Position numbers and translations under genes: made by a program. A stretch of DNA of 6,153 nt from Comamonadaceae bacterium. Its GTDB lineage: Bacteria > Pseudomonadota > Gammaproteobacteria > Burkholderiales > Burkholderiaceae_C. Positions 1 to 6,153 of the stretch are shown in pieces (within the stretch, counting starts at the first letter, position 1; every line of letters starts with the position of its first letter). The DNA lies in assembly GCA_947494405.1 (NCBI GenBank), contig CANLWQ010000125.1, positions 1 to 6,153 on the forward strand. Direction: 5' to 3'. Under the pieces are notes generated by a model. That model made no database searches. It saw nothing but the letters and a program-made list of their open reading frames with translations, and was not told where the DNA came from.

Positions 1-239
1 ACGAGTTGCAAGTGCCCGAAAAATTTCGCGCCCAACTGGCGCAGGCGCGTGCCGCATTGCCCCATGTTGACACCATGGTCCGTATGCGAGAAGAACTGCG
101 TCAGCTGTGGCTCAACACCCATGCCAATCGAAGCCAGTTGGCGCTTGAGCTGCAAGCTTGGTGCAAACGTGCAGAAACCAGTGGTGTGACTGCCTTGCGA
201 GACTTCTCTATGCAATTGCGTGCTGCACGAATGGGATGA
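1..239 (+). CDS. C-terminal end of a probable DesA-type fatty acid (acyl-CoA) desaturase, 5' partial
   Basis: Only the last 78 codons lie in the window; the first complete codon is at position 3 and the TGA stop is at 237-239. The visible part is an alpha-helical, charged tail with the patterns MREELRQLW, LELQAWCKRAE and LRDFSMQLRAAR. From memory, this resembles the C-terminal extension of DesA-like fatty acid desaturases of Burkholderiales and Pseudomonas, membrane di-iron enzymes that introduce double bonds into acyl chains. The histidine boxes and membrane segments that would prove this lie outside the window, so the function is inferred from the tail alone. The stop overlaps the ATG of the next gene (ATGA at 236-239), which suggests cotranscription. 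It could instead be another protein with a similar helical tail. Confidence 0.6.
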   Translation, partial: ELQVPEKFRAQLAQARAALPHVDTMVRMREELRQLWLNTHANRSQLALELQAWCKRAETSGVTALRDFSMQLRAARMG

Positions 240-595
240 GTGTCCTCATGATTCGGTTGTTGATGGCTGCTTTATGCTTGTCCTGTTCCGCTTTGTGGGC
301 ACAGGAACAAGCAAGAGTGCTTTCAACTACCCCAAGCTATTTACCTACCAACACCGTCAACAGCAATGGTGAGGTGCTCATGTCTACCGTCTTCAATGTG
401 GTTTATGAATACGCCGGCAAGCAGTACACGGTGCAACTGCCCCACGATCCAGGGGCTTACGTCATCTTGCAAAGCCCGCCACAGGTTTTGAGCAATCCCG
501 TCTATGTCATGCCGTATCCGCCGCCTTATTACCATGGCAATCCGCTGCCTTTTACCTTTAACTTCGGCTTAGGCTATTACCGTTGGCGGCGTTGA
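236..595 (+). CDS. Small secreted protein of unknown function with a Pro/Tyr-rich C-terminus
   Basis: A protein of 119 residues if it starts at ATG 236, which overlaps the upstream stop as ATGA; ATG 248 gives 115 residues and is nearly as likely. Neither start has a good Shine-Dalgarno sequence. The N-terminus is a signal peptide: an Arg, a hydrophobic core (LLMAALCLSCSAL) and a likely signal peptidase I site after ALWA (residue 22), so the mature form should be periplasmic or exported. Residues 53-73 contain FNVVYEYAGKQYTVQLP followed by DPG, a short beta-hairpin-like stretch. It recalls the segment at the end of some glycine-zipper or 17-kDa-antigen-like envelope proteins, but no glycine zipper is present here. 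Residues 88-119 are rich in Pro, Tyr, Phe and Gly and end in RWRR. I do not recognise a named family and assign no function. A terminator follows 10 bp after the stop. Confidence 0.8.
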   Translation: MSVLMIRLLMAALCLSCSALWAQEQARVLSTTPSYLPTNTVNSNGEVLMSTVFNVVYEYAGKQYTVQLPHDPGAYVILQSPPQVLSNPVYVMPYPPPYYHGNPLPFTFNFGLGYYRWRR

Positions 596-605
596 ATCAC
601 CCATA

Positions 606-632
606 AAAAAACCCGCCTTAAGCGGGTTTTTT
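606..632. terminator. Bidirectional rho-independent terminator between convergent genes
   Basis: A perfect inverted repeat: an A6 run plus CCCGC (606-616), a 5-nt loop CTTAA (617-621), then GCGGG plus a T6 run (622-632). The GC stem is flanked by A residues on one side and T residues on the other, so it works when read from either strand. It ends the rightward desaturase/small protein unit and the leftward rpmB-rpmG unit, whose last stop codon is at 650-652. Confidence 0.93.
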
Positions 633-649
633 GACAGAGAAAGACTGAA

Positions 650-820
650 TTACTTCAGTTTGATTTCTTTGTATTCCACATGCTTGCGAGCCTTGGGATC
701 AAATTTCATGATCAACATTTTTTCGGGCATGGTTTTCTTGTTTTTGGTGGTCGTGTAAAAGTGACCTGTGCCAGCTGTGGATTCAAGCTTGATTTTTTCG
801 CGTCCGCCTTTGGAAGCCAT
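650..820 (-). CDS. rpmG: 50S ribosomal protein L33
   Basis: Reading the minus strand from ATG at 820 gives 56 residues starting [20 protein letters not shown] and ending [11 protein letters not shown], then TAA. This is the typical length and wording of proteobacterial L33, a small protein of the large ribosomal subunit near the E site. It has no cysteines, so it is the zinc-independent (C-minus) form. The start is fixed by AAAGGA on the minus strand (828-833), 7 nt before the ATG. It lies 29 bp after rpmB and is surely cotranscribed with it, the usual bacterial pairing. The terminator at 606-632 closes the unit. Identification is essentially certain. Confidence 0.97.
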   Translation of the reverse strand: MASKGGREKIKLESTAGTGHFYTTTKNKKTMPEKMLIMKFDPKARKHVEYKEIKLK

Positions 821-827
821 GATGAAG

Positions 828-833
828 TCCTTT
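828..833 (-). promoter_or_regulatory. Ribosome binding site of rpmG
   Basis: AAAGGA on the minus strand, 7 nt from the rpmG ATG, in the 29-bp gap after rpmB. It fixes the start of this very short gene. Confidence 0.8.
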
Positions 834-849
834 CGAAGTCGGTGAAAAT

Positions 850-1083
850 TTAAGCTTGACCGCGAGCGCGCATGTCTGCGAGCACAACGTCAATGCCTTT
901 TTTGTCGATCAAGCGCAATGCAGCGCTGGAGACGCGCAAACGCACCCAACGGTTCTCAGTTTCCACCCAGAAACGGCGGTACTGTAGATTGGGCATGAAA
1001 CGACGCTTGGTTTTGTTGTTGGCGTGGGAAACATTGTTCCCAACCATGGGGCCTTTGCCCGTAACTTCACATACACGTGCCAT
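850..1083 (-). CDS. rpmB: 50S ribosomal protein L28
   Basis: 77 residues, full length for L28 (E. coli has 78). The N-terminus [20 protein letters not shown], the middle [10 protein letters not shown] and the C-terminal [18 protein letters not shown] are the family's conserved segments. L28 is a basic protein that binds 23S rRNA in the large subunit. Only one cysteine (Cys5) is present, so this is the zinc-independent form, matching the cysteine-free L33 next to it. A strong AAGGAG lies 7 nt before the ATG. rpmB is first in the rpmB-rpmG pair and sits 140 bp downstream of trxB on the same strand; a candidate promoter lies in that gap, so the pair probably has its own transcript. Confidence 0.98.
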   Translation of the reverse strand: MARVCEVTGKGPMVGNNVSHANNKTKRRFMPNLQYRRFWVETENRWVRLRVSSAALRLIDKKGIDVVLADMRARGQA

Positions 1084-1090
1084 TCAGACA

Positions 1091-1096
1091 CTCCTT
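1091..1096 (-). promoter_or_regulatory. Ribosome binding site of rpmB
   Basis: AAGGAG on the minus strand, a near-perfect Shine-Dalgarno sequence 7 nt before the rpmB ATG. It is the strongest in the window. Confidence 0.88.
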
Positions 1097-1140
1097 CATA
1101 AAACAGTCGGCCAACCAAAGTTGTCAGACTTGACCTCGCC

Positions 1141-1162
1141 AAAAAAGGGGGCGGTAACCCTT
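1141..1162 (-). terminator. Weak terminator or attenuator-like hairpin in the rpmB leader
   Basis: On the minus strand, AAGGG (1162-1158), an 8-nt loop TTACCGCC, then CCCTT running into a T6 tract (1146-1141). The stem is only 5 bp, so termination would be partial. It could end trxB transcripts about 60 nt past the trxB stop. If the promoter at 1186-1191 is used, it would instead lie in the rpmB leader as an attenuator. The loop bases CGCC could alternatively pair with GGCG just after the T tract, giving a competing fold. This is inference from sequence only. Confidence 0.3.
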
Positions 1163-1185
1163 GGATGCAATCCTCAGAGCCAAAG

Positions 1186-1191
1186 ATTGTA
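1186..1191 (-). promoter_or_regulatory. Candidate -10 box for rpmB-rpmG
   Basis: TACAAT on the minus strand, in the context GGGCTACAATC, about 100 bp before the rpmB start and downstream of the trxB stop. It matches TATAAT at 5 of 6 positions. No good -35 box lies 16-18 bp upstream: the best hexamer in that range is GGCAAC, and TTGGCG is too far at 22 bp. The call rests on the -10 box and its position. Confidence 0.35.
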
Positions 1192-1223
1192 GCCCGAAAC
1201 CCTAGAGGGTTGCCGCCAAGCCC

Positions 1224-2180
<957 letters not shown>

Positions 2181-2183
2181 TCA

Positions 2184-2195
2184 TCTAAGCTTAGA
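2184..2195. repeat. Perfect 12-bp palindrome before trxB
   Basis: TCTAAGCTTAGA is self-complementary over its full 12 bp and lies 12 bp upstream of the trxB ATG in the divergent trxB/ftsK spacer. It may be an operator or a small hairpin in the trxB leader. Its core TAAGCTT recurs at 2270-2276, close to the ftsK start. No known regulator is recognised. Confidence 0.4.
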
Positions 2196-2200
2196 GCATG

Positions 2201-2213
2201 GGCAGACATTGCC
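2201..2213. repeat. Short dyad GGCA-N5-TGCC in the trxB/ftsK spacer
   Basis: GGCA (2201-2204) and TGCC (2210-2213) form a perfect 4-bp half-site dyad with a 5-bp centre, 5 bp from the 12-bp palindrome. It is short enough to be chance. Its place between two divergent genes makes an operator possible but unproven. Confidence 0.2.
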
Positions 2214-2285
2214 ACACGGGAAGACTCAATTTTAGGCCTTGCGCCCACAGACTGCTGGCGAGCTCCTGTTAAGCTTCAGTCTGTC

Positions 2286-4616
2286 ATGACTTATTCATTG
2301 CACACACTCAACAACTCACCTGAAAAACCTGCCGAAATGACTGGTTTTCAGCGGTTTATCCAAGAAATCGCTTTAGCAGTTGGGTTTGTGGTTTTACTTT
2401 TTTGGCTTTTGGCCATTCTGAGCCACTCTGCGCTAGACCCAGCTTGGACAACTTCTGGCGCCAACCCGCATATTCGCAACTGGGGTGGGCGCATTGGTGC
2501 GGCCGTCAGCGATCTGTCGTTTTTTCTGCTCGGCTATTCCGTGTTTTGGTGTTACTTGGCCGGTTTGGTCAGTTGGTTGTCTGCTTTGGCCCATCGATTG
2601 CGCGCTGAAGAAGCTGTTGCGCCCGACCCGCAGATTTGGCGCTTGACCCGCTGGGCTTTTTGGAGTGGCTTGGCCATGCTGCTGTTGTCAAGCACGGGTT
2701 TGGAGTTCACCCGTCTTTACCGTTTTGAATCTCAATTGCCAGGTCACCACGCTGGCGGCATTCTGGGTTTTTTGGTCGGCAGTTCAGCCAACAAATGGCT
2801 TGGCTTTAATGGCTCTGGTTTGATATTTATTGTGTTCATGGTGATTGGTTTGTCATGGGTCTTTCGTTTCTCATGGGTACAAGTCGCTGAAAAAATCGGG
2901 TCGGCCATCGATGGCTTTATTGAGCAGCAGCGTGAGAAGCGCGAAATTGCACAAGACTTGGCGTTGGGGGAGGCGGCTGTACGTGCGCGTGAAAAAGACA
3001 TGGTCTGGGAGCGCGATGAAAACGCCGATATGCCTGTGCATCCGGTACGTATCGTGGTGGAGCCCGAACCTGCACCTCCCAAAAGCGAGCGGGTGGCGCG
3101 TGAGCGGCAAAAGCCCTTGTTCAACGATTTGCCTGATTCGCGTTTGCCTCAGGTCGAATTGCTGGACGCTTCTCAACTCAAGCTTGATCCAGTGGACGCG
3201 GAAACGATTGAGTTCACCAGTCGTTTGATTGAGAAAAAATTACGCGACTTCGGTGTAGAAGTGAAGGTGCTGGCCGCCGCACCTGGGCCAGTGGTGACCC
3301 GCTATGAAATTGAACCCGCTACCGGTGTTAAAGGTTCGCAAGTGGTGAATTTGGCCAAAGATCTGGCGCGATCGCTGAGCATGGTGTCCATACGTGTGGT
3401 GGAAACCATTCCAGGAAAAAACTTCATGGCGCTGGAGTTGCCCAACAGCAAACGACAGACCATACGCTTGAGCGAAATCTTGGGCTCGTCGGTTTACAAC
3501 GAAGCCAAATCCATGCTGACCATGGGCTTGGGCAAAGACATTGGCGGCAACCCCGTGGTGGCAGATTTGGCCAAGATGCCGCATGTGTTGGTGGCGGGCA
3601 CCACGGGTTCGGGTAAGTCGGTGGGTATCAACGCCATGATTTTGTCTTTGCTTTACAAAGCTGAGGCGCGAGATGTACGCATGTTGATGATTGACCCCAA
3701 GATGCTGGAGATGTCTGTGTATGAAGGCATTCCACATTTGTTGGCGCCGGTGGTCACCGACATGCGGCAAGCTGCGAATGGTTTGAATTGGTGTGTGGGT
3801 GAAATGGAGCGCCGCTATAAATTGATGAGCAAGCTCGGTGTTCGAAATTTGGCGGGTTACAACCACAAGCTGGATGAAGCGCGTGAGAGCGGTGTGTCTT
3901 TGACCAATCCCTTCAGTCTCACACCCGATGACCCCGAACCGCTGGACCGCTTGCCGCATATTGTGGTGGTCATCGATGAGTTGGCTGACTTGATGATGGT
4001 TGTCGGTAAAAAAATCGAAGAGCTGATCGCCCGTTTGGCCCAAAAGGCGCGGGCTGCTGGTATCCATTTGATTTTGGCCACCCAACGCCCAAGCGTGGAC
4101 GTCATCACCGGTTTGATCAAAGCGAATATCCCCACCCGCATTGCATTTCAGGTGAGCAGCAAGATCGACAGCCGCACCATTCTTGACCAAATGGGTGCTG
4201 AAGCATTGCTGGGTATGGGCGACATGTTGTATTTGCCCAGCGGCACGGGTTTCCCCATACGCGTGCATGGTGCTTTTGTCAGTGACGACGAAGTACACCG
4301 CGTGGTGAGTTATTTGAAGACCCAAGGCGAGCCCAATTACATTGAAGGCGTGCTCGAAGGCGGCACGGTGGAGGCTGGGTCTGAAGGTCCCGATTTGTTT
4401 GGCGATATATCCGGTGAAAAAGACCCGCTTTACGACCAAGCCGTGGAAGTGGTGCTGAAGAACCGCAAGGCCAGTATTTCCTTGGTTCAGCGGCATTTGA
4501 AAATTGGTTACAACCGTGCTGCGCGTTTGGTCGAGGACATGGAAAAAGCGGGCTTGGTCAGCTCCATGAGCAGCAATGGCCAACGTGAAATTTTGGTGCC
4601 TACCTACTCAGAATGA
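2286..4616 (+). CDS. ftsK: DNA translocase FtsK
   Basis: 776 residues from ATG 2286. FtsK is a membrane-anchored hexameric motor at the division septum that pumps DNA and helps resolve chromosome dimers at dif with XerCD. The N-terminus has hydrophobic segments near residues 27-47, 76-101, 122-140 and 176-194, with a weaker one near 154-168. A charged linker follows (about 200-290), much shorter than in E. coli FtsK (1329 residues in all). The motor domain holds Walker A GTTGSGKS (438-445), [20 protein letters not shown], Walker B VVVIDE (D564, E565) and [20 protein letters not shown]. The C-terminal gamma winged helix (about 713-776, [20 protein letters not shown] onward) reads KOPS-like sites. 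The [10 protein letters not shown] start resembles related Burkholderiales proteins from memory; ATG 2337 is an alternative. No clear Shine-Dalgarno sequence is seen. It overlaps lolA as ATGA. Confidence 0.97.
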   Translation: MTYSLHTLNNSPEKPAEMTGFQRFIQEIALAVGFVVLLFWLLAILSHSALDPAWTTSGANPHIRNWGGRIGAAVSDLSFFLLGYSVFWCYLAGLVSWLSALAHRLRAEEAVAPDPQIWRLTRWAFWSGLAMLLLSSTGLEFTRLYRFESQLPGHHAGGILGFLVGSSANKWLGFNGSGLIFIVFMVIGLSWVFRFSWVQVAEKIGSAIDGFIEQQREKREIAQDLALGEAAVRAREKDMVWERDENADMPVHPVRIVVEPEPAPPKSERVARERQKPLFNDLPDSRLPQVELLDASQLKLDPVDAETIEFTSRLIEKKLRDFGVEVKVLAAAPGPVVTRYEIEPATGVKGSQVVNLAKDLARSLSMVSIRVVETIPGKNFMALELPNSKRQTIRLSEILGSSVYNEAKSMLTMGLGKDIGGNPVVADLAKMPHVLVAGTTGSGKSVGINAMILSLLYKAEARDVRMLMIDPKMLEMSVYEGIPHLLAPVVTDMRQAANGLNWCVGEMERRYKLMSKLGVRNLAGYNHKLDEARESGVSLTNPFSLTPDDPEPLDRLPHIVVVIDELADLMMVVGKKIEELIARLAQKARAAGIHLILATQRPSVDVITGLIKANIPTRIAFQVSSKIDSRTILDQMGAEALLGMGDMLYLPSGTGFPIRVHGAFVSDDEVHRVVSYLKTQGEPNYIEGVLEGGTVEAGSEGPDLFGDISGEKDPLYDQAVEVVLKNRKASISLVQRHLKIGYNRAARLVEDMEKAGLVSSMSSNGQREILVPTYSE

Positions 4617-5269
4617 ACAAAAAACTGGGCTTTGCTTTCGCTGCTTTTTTGCTCTTAAGCACGGGGTTGGTGCATGCCGACAGCTTGGACACTTTGGCGC
4701 AGTTTTTAAAATCCACCCGCAGTTTGCGTGCAGACTTTGTGCAAGTGGTGGCCGCTCCTGCCAAAGAAGGGCGACCTGCCAAACCCAAAACCTCATCGGG
4801 TGTGTTTGCTTTCATTCGCCCCAGCGTGTTTCGCTTCGATTACAGCAAACCCTATGTGCAAAACATCGTGGCCGATGGTCAACAGCTGTGGTTATTTGAT
4901 GCCGACTTGAACCAAGTGACTGTGCGCAACCAAGCGCAAACTTTAGGCAGCACGCCGGCCGCCTTGATTGCTTCGGCCCAAGACTTGGCCAGCTTGGGTA
5001 AAGATTTCAATTTAAAGGCGGTGCCTTCAGAAGAAGGTATGGATTGGGTGTTGGCCACACCCAAAACCCAAGACAGCAGTTTGCAAACCATACGCATTGG
5101 TTTGCGACCCGATGCAGGGCAGGTGGTATTGAGCCAGCTAGACATCACGGACGCTTTTGGTAATCGGTCTCTGATTCGTTTTGAGCGGGTTGAAATAAAC
5201 CCCAGCAATTTGACCCTGAAACAATTTAATTTTGTGCCGCCCAAAGGTGCGGATGTGGTGCGGCCTTGA
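4613..5269 (+). CDS. lolA: Outer-membrane lipoprotein carrier protein LolA
   Basis: 218 residues. LolA is the periplasmic chaperone that takes lipoproteins released by LolCDE at the inner membrane and hands them to LolB at the outer membrane. A clear signal peptide (1-22) has basic NKK, a hydrophobic core and a VHA cleavage site before DSLDTL. Family features are LRADFVQ (39-45), IRP with Arg69 (apparently equivalent to the E. coli Arg43 region), [10 protein letters not shown] (72-81), [12 protein letters not shown] (85-96) and the C-terminal [13 protein letters not shown] Lys/Pro-rich stretch at about 48-62 looks longer than in E. coli. The ATG overlaps the ftsK stop (ATGA, 4613-4616) and has no Shine-Dalgarno sequence, so translation is probably coupled to ftsK. 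The ftsK-lolA-rarA order is also found in E. coli. Confidence 0.95.
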   Translation: MNKKLGFAFAAFLLLSTGLVHADSLDTLAQFLKSTRSLRADFVQVVAAPAKEGRPAKPKTSSGVFAFIRPSVFRFDYSKPYVQNIVADGQQLWLFDADLNQVTVRNQAQTLGSTPAALIASAQDLASLGKDFNLKAVPSEEGMDWVLATPKTQDSSLQTIRIGLRPDAGQVVLSQLDITDAFGNRSLIRFERVEINPSNLTLKQFNFVPPKGADVVRP

Positions 5270-6153
5270 CACATACCCCCTTGGCCGAGCGCCTGCGCCC
5301 GCGCAGCTTGGGGGAGGTGATCGGTCAACAGCAAATTTTGGGCGAGGGCATGGCGTTGCGTGTGGCTTTCGAGTCGGGGCAGCCCCATAGTTGCATTTTG
5401 TGGGGGCCACCTGGGGTGGGCAAAACCACCATCTCCAGGCTTATGGCCGATGCGTTTGACGCACAATTTTTAGCCATCAGTGCGGTGCTCGGTGGCGTGA
5501 AAGAAATTCGCGAAGCAGTGGAACAAGCCCAAGCGGCGCGGGATGGTTTGCAGGCCCAACGCACCATTGTGTTTGTCGATGAGGTGCACCGCTTCAACAA
5601 AAGCCAGCAAGATGCATTCTTGCCGCATGTCGAATCGGGCTTGTTCACTTTTATTGGCGCGACCACCGAGAACCCCTCGTTTGAAGTGAACTCCGCGCTG
5701 CTGTCGCGAGCAGCGGTGTATGTGTTGCAGCCTTTGTCTGAAATCGATTTGTCGCTCATCGTGGCCAAGGCGCGCGCCATTGATGCGGTGCCTGAACTGA
5801 CTGAAGAAGCGCAAAACCGCTTGATTGCTTATGCCGATGGCGACGCCAGGCGTTTGCTCAACACTTTGGAAACTTTGGCGGTGGCTGCAGTCGCCGACAA
5901 ACGCACGCTGATTGCCGATGAATGGTTGATCAAGGTGCTGGGCGAGCGCATGCGCCGCTATGACAAGGGCGGCGAGCAGTTCTACGACAGCATCAGCGCC
6001 TTGCATAAATCGGTGCGCGGCTCAGACCCGGATGCTGCGCTGTATTGGCTGGTGCGCATGCTCGACGGCGGGGCCGAGCCCAAGTACATGGCGCGGCGCA
6101 TGATCCGCATGGCCGCCGAAGACATTGGCTTGGCCGATCCGCGTGCCTTGCGC
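5266..6153 (+). CDS. rarA: Replication-associated recombination protein A (RarA/MgsA), 3' partial
   Basis: The first 296 codons; the family is about 430-450 residues, so roughly the last third is off the window. RarA is a cytoplasmic AAA+ ATPase related to clamp loaders (eukaryotic WRNIP1/Mgs1) that acts at stalled replication forks and interacts with SSB. Motifs in order: PLAERLRPRSLGEVIGQ (N-terminal), Walker A GPPGVGKTT (47-55), LGGVKEIREA, Walker B VFVDEVHRFNK (D105, E106), sensor 1 GATTEN (131-136), LLSR with the likely arginine finger R148, sensor 2 GDARR (192-196), then YDKGGEQFYD and MLDGGAEPKYMARRMIRMA of the C-terminal oligomerisation region. No ATG or GTG is in frame near the start. 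TTG 5266 overlaps the lolA TGA (TTGA) and is chosen; TTG 5281 is the alternative. No Shine-Dalgarno sequence is evident. Confidence 0.95.
   Translation, partial: MTHTPLAERLRPRSLGEVIGQQQILGEGMALRVAFESGQPHSCILWGPPGVGKTTISRLMADAFDAQFLAISAVLGGVKEIREAVEQAQAARDGLQAQRTIVFVDEVHRFNKSQQDAFLPHVESGLFTFIGATTENPSFEVNSALLSRAAVYVLQPLSEIDLSLIVAKARAIDAVPELTEEAQNRLIAYADGDARRLLNTLETLAVAAVADKRTLIADEWLIKVLGERMRRYDKGGEQFYDSISALHKSVRGSDPDAALYWLVRMLDGGAEPKYMARRMIRMAAEDIGLADPRALR

Noticed and set aside
269..301. Lipoprotein lipobox in the signal peptide of the small secreted protein
   Set aside because: The residues before either Cys (AAL-C, CLS-C) do not fit the lipobox pattern, and a signal peptidase I site after ALWA fits better.
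872..1192. Plus-strand open frame of 106 codons across rpmB
   Set aside because: It is antisense to the certain rpmB gene and runs through its ribosome binding site.
1198..1211. Small inverted repeat AACCC-TAGA-GGGTT just after the trxB stop, as a terminator
   Set aside because: The stem is only 5-6 bp and no T run follows on the minus strand. It also overlaps where the -35 region of the candidate rpmB promoter would be.
2199..2214. Sigma-54-like -24/-12 promoter (TGGGCAGACATTGCCA)
   Set aside because: The GG and GC elements are 11 bp apart instead of the required 12, and no activator site is recognised nearby.
3240..4583. Long minus-strand open frame of 447 codons, His/Gln-rich, opposite ftsK
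   Set aside because: It is the antisense shadow of the ftsK motor domain. The His/Gln-rich, domain-free composition is what reversed codons produce, and no Shine-Dalgarno sequence or promoter supports it.
4879..6006. Minus-strand open frames opposite lolA and rarA
   Set aside because: They are shadows of two well-identified plus-strand genes; their composition is low in plausible domain content and they overlap each other.

Overview
This window is an ordinary housekeeping segment of a bacterial chromosome, most likely a betaproteobacterium of the order Burkholderiales (Comamonadaceae-like). The reasons are the wording of the L28, L33, TrxB, FtsK and RarA proteins, the gene order, and the cysteine-free (zinc-independent) L33 and L28. 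The genus is not resolved. I see no mobile element, CRISPR array, tRNA or rRNA, and no sign of a novel multi-gene system.

Left part (1-632): the last 78 codons of a gene entering from the left, probably a DesA-type fatty acid desaturase. Its stop codon overlaps the start of a small secreted protein of unknown function, rich in Pro and Tyr at its C-terminus. A strong symmetrical terminator (606-632) separates these rightward genes from the leftward block.

Middle part (650-2171, minus strand): trxB (thioredoxin reductase), then a 140-bp spacer, then the ribosomal protein pair rpmB (L28) and rpmG (L33). The spacer holds a possible promoter and a weak terminator or attenuator-like hairpin. The two ribosomal protein genes have the only strong Shine-Dalgarno sequences in the window, both exactly 7 nt from the ATG.

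Right part (2286-6153, plus strand): ftsK (DNA translocase), lolA (periplasmic lipoprotein carrier) and the first two thirds of rarA (replication-associated AAA+ ATPase). They are packed with overlapping stop and start codons (ATGA, TTGA), so they are probably one translationally coupled operon. The order trxB, ftsK, lolA, rarA resembles the E. coli cluster trxB-lrp-ftsK-lolA-rarA-serS, here without lrp between the divergent trxB and ftsK. The 114-bp trxB/ftsK spacer carries two short dyads that may be regulatory.

Together the genes serve thiol redox balance, translation, chromosome segregation at division, outer-membrane lipoprotein sorting and replication-fork maintenance. They are co-located but do not form one pathway.
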